This document shows, piece after piece, positions 8,996-17,125 of a DNA stretch of 21,386 nucleotides. The notes beneath the pieces were generated by a model. It was given only the letters and a program-made list of their open reading frames with translations, did not search any database and was not told the DNA's origin. The stretch is from NCBI GenBank assembly GCA_036939755.1, contig JALLAZ010000158.1, positions 1 to 21,386 of the forward strand, written 5' to 3'. Position numbers and translations under genes: made by a program. This stretch comes from Stephanodiscus triporus. Lineage: Eukaryota > Bacillariophyta > Thalassiosirophyceae > Thalassiosirales > Thalassiosiraceae. The first letter of the stretch is position 1. Each line of letters begins with the position of its first letter.

Positions 8996-11900
8996 CCCCC
9001 CACAATCCACAAGTGAGTGTGAACAAAGAATTTGTGATAAACGATGAATGTGTGGATTGTACAAACCATGCCCTAAAATCCGTAGCCATGGGCTACTGCG
9101 GTAATCAGACAAGATGGGAGCATATACGCGTGCAGCCGCCGCGGTAGTGGGGGTTGTGAAGGAGGGTGGGGTAAAATGGTCGATGTCGACCGTGTGATTT
9201 GAGTATGTGCCGATAGTAGAGTCATATATCGGGGAGTACATCGGAGGGATATGCCCGAGAAGGAAGTCGGCGTGCCGATGGAATAGGATGGTCTGGAGAC
9301 CTTTGGTCATATGGTCTGACATGTTGATAGACGTATCAATTCGTTCAAGAATCATAAGGTCGCGTTCGACCCATTCACAGATGGAAAAGTATTTAATGTC
9401 AATGTGTCGTGTGCGGGTGGTGGGTTTTTGTGCATTGCCCATTGCTGTGCAGCCGTCATTATCTTCAAAGAGAACTGTAGCGGCCTCCTGAGGCACGTGG
9501 AGATCCCAGAGGACGCTTCGGATGAAGAGGATCATCTTACCCGTGTCGTAAGCTGCCATGAATTCAGCCTCGGTGGATGACCCCGCGACCGTGGGTTGAA
9601 ATTTGCATTTGTAGGCAATAGTACCGCCGGCAAGTCGGATGCAGGAGCCGCCAAAAGAACGTCGGGTTTTCACGCAGGTGGCCCAGTCGGAGTCGGCGTA
9701 GGCGTGGGCGGTAGTGGCATCAAATTGTGGACGTCCATCGAGAAGAATATCCTGTCGGTTGCTAGCAACGGGTGGGAGTGGGCCCTCAGGGAGTTCCATT
9801 CGAGGGGCGGTGCGCCAGAAGTAAAGACCGTCGTCCTTAGTGTTGTAGAGATATTTCAGCGCGTGTTTCAATGCGTGGTAATGTATCTCGTGAGGGCAAG
9901 AGTTAGATTGTGAGAGTTTGACGCTGGCGAAGGAAAGATCTGGTCGGCATGTAGTCATAGCCCATATTAATTCACCTACTCCCGAGCGGTATCCAATTTG
10001 CATTTCTTTCGCAAGCTTACTTTGTAGTTTGGGGTCAGGGTCCCCAGTGGCAGCATTAAATTTCTTGAACCAGTTAGCATCGGAAGGCAGGGGAGTGGAA
10101 CGGCCAGGGCTTGGGTACGCCGATTTCATCCATGTTGAGAGATGTTTTTCAAAGACTTTGTTGATGAAGGAAGTGACTGAGATCTTGATGTAGTGGCGTG
10201 TCTGGAGAACGTCGATGCCGTTATACATGTCAAGATAACCCTGGCGTTTTACGGGTATTTTCAGCTTCTCATCGATAAGGTCAAGTAGTATATCCGCAGT
10301 CTTGGCGTCTGGAGCAGCGATCGCAAAGTCGTCGACCTGTCGTTTGAGGAGGACACGGTTGTTGTTTATCATACCTGAGTACAAGCATGGTTCGTGGATG
10401 GTCGGAGTAAGCCCCAGTTCTCGTAGGATTGAGTCAGCGTGTTTTTCCCATAGGCGAGGTGATTCTGGGTGGCCCTGCATAGCGGAGAGGATGGGAATAA
10501 CGTGACCGTCCGGAATAGGAGGGCGTTTCTTGTGGTTGACCCACCAATCATGAAATGCTTTGTCAGGTCGTACGAAGAAGCCTTGTCTCGGGGGAGGGGC
10601 TTCGGCGAAGGCGTTCGAAACGTCGGCACCAAAGACGAGGAGGTTCTCAGCAGCAGAGACTGCATAAAAGAGACGAGAACTGGTTTGATCTACACAATTG
10701 GCATACGTTTCATCCAGGATACGAACCATACCCGAGCGTGTGGACCCGTCACAAACACATCGTGCCTTTTTCCGGCCATCAACAGCTTTAATCGCGTACG
10801 TCCAAACGAGGTGAAAAACTGCATCGTCTTTTGTCGTAGCAACGGGATCGCCAAACATGCCCTGGGCATCGTATTGATCAAGTTGAAGGTACTCGGAGTC
10901 TTGCCAATCCGACCAGTCATCCTGTTGGAGCAGTTTCCCGCGTGTGAGGCGCATCACGCGTGTGACGTAGTTGAGGACGTCTCCCGAGTCAACAATTTCG
11001 TAGGGTGGTGCTTTCCGAAGGTAGTCGGCCACGGTAGAGAAATCCCAACGATGGTTCATTTGGTCGTGTACGTGCTGTGAGAATGGTGTAGAGGAGACGA
11101 TAGGGAGGCCGTCGTGCGAGATGTCTTGGCGGACTTCCGGGTGCGAGAAGAGGAGGGTAACATTGGTGACGCCATCGGCAGTGAGTTGTGCAAAGATTTG
11201 CTGAGCCTGAGCAATTGTAGAGACTGCGTGATCGCCAATCTTGATAAGCCATGCGCCCTTTATACGGGAGCGCCAGCGGGGAATCTTGGCGGCGGGTGTA
11301 CTTGGAGCCATACCACCAAGTATGAGACGTCCATCAGTTTGGGCCAGGCAGAGGCCAGCCGTGCGGTGGCGATTGAAGTCGAAGCGGCGAATGTCCAAGA
11401 TTTCCTCGAAGGCCTCGTGATAGGGATCCGGTGACATATATACCAAAGCCATGTCTTGACGAGTGATGTTGTACTCCAAAACGATATCGGATGCGGTAGG
11501 TGGGGGAGCGTCCGGTGGCGACCATACCCGAGCCGCGGCCGCGCAGATTGGCCGAGAGAAGGCAGTCTCCCGTAGAGGTAGAGGCGTGGTCCGGCACAGT
11601 GGTGGGGAAGGCCATTTTGCGGGAGAAGACTTGAGAGGGGGAAGGGGAGGCCAGGGTGCGGGGAGAACAGTAATTGGATTGGTCGTGAGAGCGGAGCTGT
11701 CCGGGGGTAAATCGTCTTCGGCCTCGAGACCCAGGTCGTATAGGAGTTGAGCGGCGGGTGGACGTTGTGGTTGGAGGTACCAAGCCTCGTCGAATTGAGC
11801 ATGGTGGCTGCGTTTGACCAGGCCCGAGTCGAGATCAAGGTATAGTATGTTCTGATCAGTAGACGCATAGCCAAGGAAGATTCCGCGGAAGTCGTGGCGG

Positions 11901-13735
11901 TCAAGTTTGCTGCGACGGTCGCCCGTGCGCTTCACGCAGACTCGGGACCCAAACAATTTGAGGTAGGCAAGATCTGGTTTGAGGCCATAGTATCCCTCGA
12001 ATGGTGTTTTCCGAGTTTCCGCATGGACGAGCCGATTGTGAAGGTAGACGGAGTGGAGTAGGGCGGCAGACCAGAATTGAGCGGGTAGTCCCGAACCGAA
12101 CAGGAGGGTCCGCGTGCGGACGGCAAACTTGTCATTATAGATTTCGACAGCGCCATTTTGGGAAGGACTGTCGGCGCCAGTGGGTTCAAGTGTGTAGTGG
12201 AATTGTCGGAGAAGGAGATCTTGGAAAGCGGCACTCCGAGCAAGCTCGCCGCCTTGGTCGGTTCGGATGCTACCGCCATCGTCGTGCCCATGTTGGTTGA
12301 GGAATTCTGCCACTAAGTCGAGAGGTGGGTCTTTGGAAGCCGTGAGGAAGACCCAGACGTATCTTGAGGCCTCGTCGATGATTAGAAGGTAGCTGGAATA
12401 TCCGTCGTATGACCGGACCACCCGATCAGTGCTTTTATTCGGACGCGAGTAGTCAGCCGCCGAGGCCCGCATGAAGCCGTAATCCATGTAGAAACGTCGC
12501 CGACGCTCTTTGGTGCGAACAGCTGACCGTTGGGCGGCTTGCTTCCGGATGCGGGCCTGCTCTTTAAAATCAATATAGCGGAATGGATGATATTCAAACA
12601 CCGAAGGGATGCCAGTGACATTGCCCGGGAGGACGTCAAGTTGATGGACCCCGGGGGAACCTAAGCGCAGCAGCCACACCTCCGACTCCACCTGTTTGGA
12701 TTTAGAAGTAGGAGCAAAGCGAGAGGGACGGCGGTTAGTGTTGGGTACCAGCGGAGTGGCGACCCGAAAGACGGAAGGGCCAGAAGGACCACGGACGGGG
12801 GAACGGTCGACCGTGAAGACATCCGTCGGGCAATAGTACAGGCCGTCGCGTTTGTCGAGGTCCAAACGCATGGTGAGTAACCCATCGTGGCTGTCAAAAC
12901 GAATCTGGCCAGGGCGGCCGTCCTTGAATCCCGTTTGTGTCCATGAAGCAAAGACGTCGCTCGATTCGAGGATGGCCTGGGGAGATATGATAGTTTCGAC
13001 CGCGTTCCGACAGTAGAAGCAGAGTTGCCAATGCGTAGAGCCATCCGAGAGTTGCAGTGGGAGGTAGCCCCGACGAGTGCAGCAGTCATCGAGGGAGGGA
13101 GCGTCACCGGCTAGAGCAACTGAGATAGGCAGCGGAGGGATCTCAACGACGTCGACCAAGAGTTGGAGGTCACCGGTGAGGCAGATGTTTGCACCCGCGT
13201 CCAGGAGTGATGTGGACGTTTTCCGAACGCGAACGTAGGAGGAGCTATCGTGCCGGAGGCCAAAGACGCGTGGAGATCCGATAACTCGTGTAACGCTGTC
13301 CATGACCGAAGGGAAATCTGGAAGAGCCGCAGTTCTAAGTAGGGACCGACGATGCAGGGAAGAGGACTCTTGAGGTGGGGTACTGGTACTGTCGAGATGA
13401 AGTGGGAATTCGAAGGGAGTTGTCGGAGATCGTGGTCGTGTGGGGTCAAGGAGGATGTGGGCCAAGAGAGAACCGACCGGGACCTCGGGAGGAGGTTCGG
13501 CAGGAGGGGGAGCGTCCGCATGTCCAGTGGGCAGTGGGATGGGAAGAAGAGTCATATTGGGTGGATCAGGAGACGTGGCGCCGGGGTGTACGTCCGGCGT
13601 GTTGGCGTCGGGGGGTGGAGTGAATTCATTTGAGGCAAGCTTAACGGAGGGGGCGCGGGTTGTGGAGGCCGGCGCGATGTCCCCTGGAGATGGGGTATGG
13701 TCCAACCCAACGCATCGAGTGGGACCGTACCCTAG
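8984..13735 (-). CDS. pol: Copia-type Pol polyprotein (PR-IN-PDZ-like-RT-RH)
   Basis: Replication and integration enzymes of the element, expected to be made as Gag-Pol and cut by its own protease. Numbering from the codon at 13705: protease DAGAN with D169; integrase core D408 (MDYG), D483 (RTDQGGE) and E521 (SPSQNGAVE); a PDZ-like segment at about 780-858; reverse transcriptase with GADVSNAFAEA (D1028) and QVDD (D1125, D1126); RNase H with ADSD (D1338), STEAE (E1379) and FEDND (D1415). All catalytic acids are present and no stop interrupts about 1580 codons, so the protein could be active. The usual HHCC zinc finger before integrase is not visible. There is no ATG at the front; translation probably enters by TGA readthrough. 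The frame runs through the purine tract and stops inside the 3' LTR. Confidence 0.92.
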   Translation of the reverse strand, partial: LGYGPTRCVGLDHTPSPGDIAPASTTRAPSVKLASNEFTPPPDANTPDVHPGATSPDPPNMTLLPIPLPTGHADAPPPAEPPPEVPVGSLLAHILLDPTRPRSPTTPFEFPLHLDSTSTPPQESSSLHRRSLLRTAALPDFPSVMDSVTRVIGSPRVFGLRHDSSSYVRVRKTSTSLLDAGANICLTGDLQLLVDVVEIPPLPISVALAGDAPSLDDCCTRRGYLPLQLSDGSTHWQLCFYCRNAVETIISPQAILESSDVFASWTQTGFKDGRPGQIRFDSHDGLLTMRLDLDKRDGLYYCPTDVFTVDRSPVRGPSGPSVFRVATPLVPNTNRRPSRFAPTSKSKQVESEVWLLRLGSPGVHQLDVLPGNVTGIPSVFEYHPFRYIDFKEQARIRKQAAQRSAVRTKERRRRFYMDYGFMRASAADYSRPNKSTDRVVRSYDGYSSYLLIIDEASRYVWVFLTASKDPPLDLVAEFLNQHGHDDGGSIRTDQGGELARSAAFQDLLLRQFHYTLEPTGADSPSQNGAVEIYNDKFAVRTRTLLFGSGLPAQFWSAALLHSVYLHNRLVHAETRKTPFEGYYGLKPDLAYLKLFGSRVCVKRTGDRRSKLDRHDFRGIFLGYASTDQNILYLDLDSGLVKRSHHAQFDEAWYLQPQRPPAAQLLYDLGLEAEDDLPPDSSALTTNPITVLPAPWPPLPPLKSSPAKWPSPPLCRTTPLPLRETAFSRPICAAAARVWSPPDAPPPTASDIVLEYNITRQDMALVYMSPDPYHEAFEEILDIRRFDFNRHRTAGLCLAQTDGRLILGGMAPSTPAAKIPRWRSRIKGAWLIKIGDHAVSTIAQAQQIFAQLTADGVTNVTLLFSHPEVRQDISHDGLPIVSSTPFSQHVHDQMNHRWDFSTVADYLRKAPPYEIVDSGDVLNYVTRVMRLTRGKLLQQDDWSDWQDSEYLQLDQYDAQGMFGDPVATTKDDAVFHLVWTYAIKAVDGRKKARCVCDGSTRSGMVRILDETYANCVDQTSSRLFYAVSAAENLLVFGADVSNAFAEAPPPRQGFFVRPDKAFHDWWVNHKKRPPIPDGHVIPILSAMQGHPESPRLWEKHADSILRELGLTPTIHEPCLYSGMINNNRVLLKRQVDDFAIAAPDAKTADILLDLIDEKLKIPVKRQGYLDMYNGIDVLQTRHYIKISVTSFINKVFEKHLSTWMKSAYPSPGRSTPLPSDANWFKKFNAATGDPDPKLQSKLAKEMQIGYRSGVGELIWAMTTCRPDLSFASVKLSQSNSCPHEIHYHALKHALKYLYNTKDDGLYFWRTAPRMELPEGPLPPVASNRQDILLDGRPQFDATTAHAYADSDWATCVKTRRSFGGSCIRLAGGTIAYKCKFQPTVAGSSTEAEFMAAYDTGKMILFIRSVLWDLHVPQEAATVLFEDNDGCTAMGNAQKPTTRTRHIDIKYFSICEWVERDLMILERIDTSINMSDHMTKGLQTILFHRHADFLLGHIPPMYSPIYDSTIGTYSNHTVDIDHFTPPSFTTPTTAAAARVYAPILSDYRSSPWLRILGHGLYNPHIHRLSQILCSHSLVDCGGVTG
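8995..9004 (-). other. Polypurine tract next to the 3' LTR
   Basis: On the element strand seven G residues (8995-9001), preceded by TGT, directly abut the TGACAGG start of the 3' LTR. This is where the plus-strand primer is expected in LTR retrotransposons. The tract lies within the Pol reading frame and encodes the C-terminal Cys-Gly-Gly. Confidence 0.7.
11131..11374 (-). other. PDZ-like domain inside Pol
   Basis: Residues about 780-858 of Pol (numbered from 13705) read in PDZ order: GLCLAQTDGRLIL for the first strands with the carboxylate-loop position, a PSTPAA turn, GAWLIKIGDHAVST for the GD-containing strand pair, then a helix (AQAQQIFAQL) and a last strand (VTNVTLLF). It lies in the normally disordered linker between integrase and reverse transcriptase. 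PDZ folds bind C-terminal peptides, so it may tether the polyprotein or a host factor. Assigned by pattern only. Confidence 0.6.
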
Positions 13736-13738
13736 TCA
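13693..13738 (-). promoter_or_regulatory. Stop-codon readthrough signal between gag and pol
   Basis: On the element strand the Gag stop reads TGA CTA G, the heptamer context known from alphaviral and cellular genes to give high readthrough. Directly after CTA, GGGTACGGTCC (13732-13722) can pair with GGACCATACCC (13703-13693). This gives ten Watson-Crick pairs and one C-A mismatch around an 18-base loop. Gag and Pol are in the same frame on either side. Pol has no ATG for about 60 codons after the stop, so readthrough is the simplest route to Pol. The stem starts closer to the stop (3 bases) than the roughly 8 bases seen in many known cases. Confidence 0.75.
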
Positions 13739-16726
13739 TTCGAAGTCAACGGAGGAGTCATCCGACGCCGGCCAGCAGTCCCAGTCGATAGCCTGGGCGA
13801 GATGGTCGGGGGAAATATCCAACTCCTCACAGTACGCCCGCATGACCTGTCGAGGGGTGCGTGTGGGCTGGCCAATCTTGTCCTTCCAGCGGCTAATCCA
13901 TCTGTCCTCGATTGCCGACTTCTCGCTATCTGACAGGGAACTCCTATGTTTCTCCACGAAGATCGCAATGGCGAGCATGTCGCAGCTCGAGGCCTCGTGG
14001 CCAGTGCGCTTGCACGCAGCACAGATCACGTTTGGAAGGAAGGGACGACGGCGTTGGTCTGGGCGGACGGGTCGACCGGGAGCAGCGTCGTACGATCGAG
14101 TGCCGCGGTCACCGTAGCGTGAACCAATGGGTGCCCGATCCCGGAAGCCCGAGGTGTCCCGACGGTCATAGTCGCGGTTCCCATTCCGCACGCTAGAACC
14201 CTCACGCCGATCGCCCCGGAAGCCAGCACCGTCACGACGATCCTGCTCACGGCCGCGTCCACGGTCTCTGCCCTGGTCAAGACGGAGAATACGAGGCTCG
14301 TAGCCCTGAACGTGACAGAAGGGCAGCTCGTCATCGTCGACCAGGTCCCACACGGAATCCATACCATCCAGTTTGTGGATCCGTGGTGCGGCATAGTCCC
14401 TGGCCTGGAGGAAGATGCATGAGCGCGTGCGTGCATCAAAGTAGTTGTTCTTCTTGGACTGGAGACGGAAGTAGAGGAGATAGGCCTGGCAGAATTCGAA
14501 GACCTCGGAATCTCGACACCAAACGGGAGGCAGGATGGGAATCGTGGGATCAAAGCCAGGGATGGTGAGCTCCAACACACGCCAGAAGAGATCATATCCG
14601 TTGTTGGACTCGAATCCCACCGTAGCGATTGCCGATGCAACCTCCGGAATAGTGGTCGGAAGGAGGCGGGGCAGAATATCCATCAGAGCGGTGGCGATCT
14701 CCCCGTAGCGCAACGTGCCAAGTCCCGGAGGACAGAGACCTTCGAACTTGAATGAAAGCTTTATGGCATCGAAGGGCATGAGGGGGAGGAGGTATCCTGC
14801 GGAGATCTTCTGGAGACGGTCGTAGAAGTCGACGGCGACCCGTGCATCGAGAGATTTGAGCTTTGGAAAATTGGGGAGAGCTTTCTCGATGATGTATTCG
14901 AGAGGGGGTCCGGATCGACTGGAGCGGGAATTGAACCAACCTGACATGACTTTTCGATGGACCAATTGAATATCGCAATAGCACAGGAGAACGTCCTCGG
15001 GGGCCTCCGGTGTGAAGGAGTTGTAGCCACACTCGTGGAGGAAGTTGATGGTGAGCTCCTCGACGCCATCCGTATCTCCATGGTACAGGTGATTAGCGAG
15101 GCCGGGGATATCATAAATACTGATCCGTCTGTCGCGTGCTATCTTTTCCCTGTCATCAACTCGAGGCGATATGATCTTGCGGAATGACCCCCCCAGGATT
15201 GGATCAACGTTGGAGTAACAAAACGACCCCCCCAGTGTTGTGTCTCCATCTGTTGTGGTGAGGCGGGGAGGGCGTTGGTCTCGGGGAGGGTTGGTATGAG
15301 TGCTGTCGTTGAGGGGATGCCCATTAGGGCCAGGAGTGACGTGCGGCACGCGGTTCCCCGTACCGTACCAGGAGTCGTCGTTCCGCGGAGACGTGAATGA
15401 ATGGTTGGGTCCAAAACGTGAAGCTCCAAAAGAGGACTGCGGGGCCTGGCTATTGTGAACAGGGCCGAACCGAACAGTGTGCTGTTCTGTCGACACAGTG
15501 GGTGTACCATCAGCAGTTGCAGTTGTCGCGTCCTCTGAGCCAGAGAGCTGACCTGCGGTTGCAGGGGTCACGTCGGCGGTGTTAGCATCGCATGACGCTT
15601 TCATTGTAGGCGCGCTGGGTGAAGCATTCGGAGGGTTGGTTGAAGCTGGCTGTGGGACAGGGGTTGCGGGGTGAGGGATACGGGCAGCCAGGGCCTGCAA
15701 CTCGGTGCGGAGGTCAGCCTGCAACTTGCTGCGGAGGTCAGGGATGAGACGTGCGCGTACCTCGGCCACATCGTGGCGGAGGGTCTCGGCGTTGGAGTCC
15801 ACGCGGGCCAACGCATCGTCGATGCGAGTGCTCTGTGCCTCTGATGTCCGCGAAAGGCTGTCAAGTAAATTGCTGTGAGTGCGGAGCCGATCCTCCAGCG
15901 CAACGAGGGTTGTAGTTTGGGCCGTCAACCCGTTCTTGATCTCCGCCAACGTTCGGGCGTGGTTGCTGAGGCCGTCGACGACCGTTTTGTTAGTGGTGGT
16001 GAGTTGTTGCTTCAAGGTGGTGAGGTTCTCAAGCGAAGTGACGAGGTTGGCATCAGCGCGGTCGAGACGTCGCAGCGCCGCTGCAACGGCATCCTCAGCT
16101 TTGCTGGTGCGGCTATACACGTAGGATTCGAGCCGGCGGAAGTCATTCTTCGTTGCTTGTTGATGGGATGTCTGACGTGCGTCATAGGTCTTCTGCATGG
16201 AGGACTGGCGGTCTTCGAGTGCGTCGTAAACTGAGTCCGCCTGAGCAAAGCCTGCACGCAGGAGGTCCCAAATCCGTTTGGAGGAATCGTCGAAGACCTC
16301 CGATTCGGGCCAGGTAGCGTGGAAGCTTGCCAAGAAACGCGACGACGAGTCGTGGTGGGGGGGAGTCGTGGCGACCGCGGGATCGCCGGCCGCACGTACA
16401 ATTGTTGAGTCTGGGAGGGCTGGGGGGGAGTCCGGTGGGGCAAGTGCCGCAAAGCTATTCGTTGTAGTCATCGGGGGCGGCACCGGAGGACGTAGGATAG
16501 CGTCGTCTCGTGGCGTGGTGCGGAGGCCGCCCGCCGCCGTGGCCGTGATGAAACCGGCCGGGTCAGGGTCCTCTTGTGACAAGGAATTCGGCGTTAACAG
16601 AGAAGGACTGCCGTCGCTCTGGGTATAAGTCCGCTCGTCCGGAGGGGGGGGGTTCGTGACGCCGCCGCCCTCGGGGAGGGGGGGAGGGTCCTGATTAGGT
16701 TGACGCGTTTTGGAGCGGGTGCGCAT
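13736..16726 (-). CDS. gag: Copia-type Gag (nucleocapsid/capsid protein)
   Basis: Structural protein that packages the element RNA into cytoplasmic particles. The frame is open from 16816 to TGA at 13738-13736; the first in-frame ATG is 16726 (about 996 residues), though the true start is probably 16854 in an offset frame. Numbering from 16765, the first 140 residues are Pro/Thr-rich. Residues about 185-362 form a long heptad-rich coiled coil, unusual in length for Copia Gag. A globular capsid-like region spans about 500-810. An Arg/Gly/Asp-rich RNA-binding-like segment lies at about 825-905. A CX2CX4HX4C zinc knuckle (C915, C918, H923, C928) follows. The C-terminus is acidic. The stop is followed in the same frame by Pol, so this is also the N-terminal part of a Gag-Pol readthrough product. 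Confidence 0.88.
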   Translation of the reverse strand: MRTRSKTRQPNQDPPPLPEGGGVTNPPPPDERTYTQSDGSPSLLTPNSLSQEDPDPAGFITATAAGGLRTTPRDDAILRPPVPPPMTTTNSFAALAPPDSPPALPDSTIVRAAGDPAVATTPPHHDSSSRFLASFHATWPESEVFDDSSKRIWDLLRAGFAQADSVYDALEDRQSSMQKTYDARQTSHQQATKNDFRRLESYVYSRTSKAEDAVAAALRRLDRADANLVTSLENLTTLKQQLTTTNKTVVDGLSNHARTLAEIKNGLTAQTTTLVALEDRLRTHSNLLDSLSRTSEAQSTRIDDALARVDSNAETLRHDVAEVRARLIPDLRSKLQADLRTELQALAARIPHPATPVPQPASTNPPNASPSAPTMKASCDANTADVTPATAGQLSGSEDATTATADGTPTVSTEQHTVRFGPVHNSQAPQSSFGASRFGPNHSFTSPRNDDSWYGTGNRVPHVTPGPNGHPLNDSTHTNPPRDQRPPRLTTTDGDTTLGGSFCYSNVDPILGGSFRKIISPRVDDREKIARDRRISIYDIPGLANHLYHGDTDGVEELTINFLHECGYNSFTPEAPEDVLLCYCDIQLVHRKVMSGWFNSRSSRSGPPLEYIIEKALPNFPKLKSLDARVAVDFYDRLQKISAGYLLPLMPFDAIKLSFKFEGLCPPGLGTLRYGEIATALMDILPRLLPTTIPEVASAIATVGFESNNGYDLFWRVLELTIPGFDPTIPILPPVWCRDSEVFEFCQAYLLYFRLQSKKNNYFDARTRSCIFLQARDYAAPRIHKLDGMDSVWDLVDDDELPFCHVQGYEPRILRLDQGRDRGRGREQDRRDGAGFRGDRREGSSVRNGNRDYDRRDTSGFRDRAPIGSRYGDRGTRSYDAAPGRPVRPDQRRRPFLPNVICAACKRTGHEASSCDMLAIAIFVEKHRSSLSDSEKSAIEDRWISRWKDKIGQPTRTPRQVMRAYCEELDISPDHLAQAIDWDCWPASDDSSVDFE

Positions 16727-16761
16727 CCGATGGGGTGTTGGGGACTGTCCACCGCCGCCGT

Positions 16762-16854
16762 TCAAAGACCAAGGCCGGGGGGGAGGTTTTGTAGAGCCGC
16801 AGCCGCCAGCGTGGCGTCATCGTCGTCGGAAGAATTTTTGTTGTTGGTTGACAT
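16762..16854 (-). CDS. Probable N-terminus of Gag, in a frame offset by one base
   Basis: A 30-codon frame starts at the first ATG of the element RNA (ACCATGTC context) and encodes an Asn/Ser/Asp-rich then Ala-rich peptide, ending at TGA 16764-16762. The main Gag frame overlaps it but has no ATG until 16726. The two frames meet at a run of seven C (16777-16783); one more C there, or a -1 slip on it, would join them. It may instead be a true short upstream ORF that controls Gag translation. Confidence 0.5.
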   Translation of the reverse strand: MSTNNKNSSDDDDATLAAAALQNLPPGLGL

Positions 16855-17037
16855 GGTTGAAGTAGAATCTTGGGGAATTTCGTAGAGCATAGAGATAAAT
16901 TATTATTATTGGGGAAATTGATCAGCCCGGGGGGGGGACCGACACAATCACCGTGCGGAGGGGGGGGAACGGTGCCGGCGATTGACCAAGCCGAGCCCGA
17001 GCCGAAGGGGAGGAAGAATTGGTAAAGGACTCGTAAC
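16855..17037 (-). other. Retrotransposon 5' leader
   Basis: About 180 bases between the 5' LTR and the first ATG (16852-16854). On the sense strand it holds C8 and C9 runs (plus-strand G8 at 16960-16967 and G9 at 16929-16937) and an AATAATAATAAT stretch, so it is unstructured or C-rich. No other feature was recognised. Confidence 0.55.
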
Positions 17038-17039
17038 CT
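17026..17039 (-). other. Candidate primer binding site
   Basis: On the element strand AGGTTACGAGTCC follows the 5' LTR. Its complement GGACTCGTAACCT reads like a tRNA anticodon arm with loop CTCGTAA. Drosophila Copia primes from the anticodon region of a cleaved initiator tRNA, with a primer site that also begins GGTTA. The exact tRNA partner here is unknown. Confidence 0.4.
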
Positions 17040-17125
17040 CTCAGTGTCCCATCGTCCCGGCATGGAGAAGCGATAGGAAAAGAGTGAGTTACTTTACTCT
17101 ACGTACTACGAACCTATCCTGTCAC
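17038..17125 (-). repeat. 5' LTR (88 bp)
   Basis: Direct repeat of 8907-8995 with one substitution and one indel. On the element strand it begins TGACAGG at 17124. It must hold the promoter and start of the genomic RNA, although no TATA-like box is obvious in so short a sequence. The 5-mer AACCT lies on both sides of it (17035-17039 and 17126-17130, plus strand). Confidence 0.9.

Larger units (their letters stand above)
8907..17125 (-). mobile_element. Full-length Ty1/Copia-type LTR retrotransposon (CoDi-like)
   Basis: An 8.2 kb element transcribed on the minus strand. Two direct repeats of 88-89 bp bound an internal region coding for Gag (coiled coil, basic region, CCHC knuckle) and Pol. 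The Pol order protease, integrase, reverse transcriptase, RNase H defines Copia. The two LTRs differ by one substitution and one 1-base indel, implying a fairly recent insertion, and both long frames are open. A poly-G purine tract borders the 3' LTR and a tRNA anticodon-arm-like primer site borders the 5' LTR. No matching 5-bp target duplication was found. The phrase VSNAFAEAPPP in the RT and the lack of an HHCC finger in integrase recall diatom CoDi elements; that lineage call is from memory of the family and not from a search. Confidence 0.93.

Noticed and set aside
10469..11080. 203-codon plus-strand frame inside the retrotransposon
   Set aside because: Antisense of the Pol RT region, where the minus frame has clear motifs.
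13440..14117. 225-codon plus-strand frame spanning the gag-pol junction
   Set aside because: Antisense shadow; both Gag and Pol are supported on the other strand.
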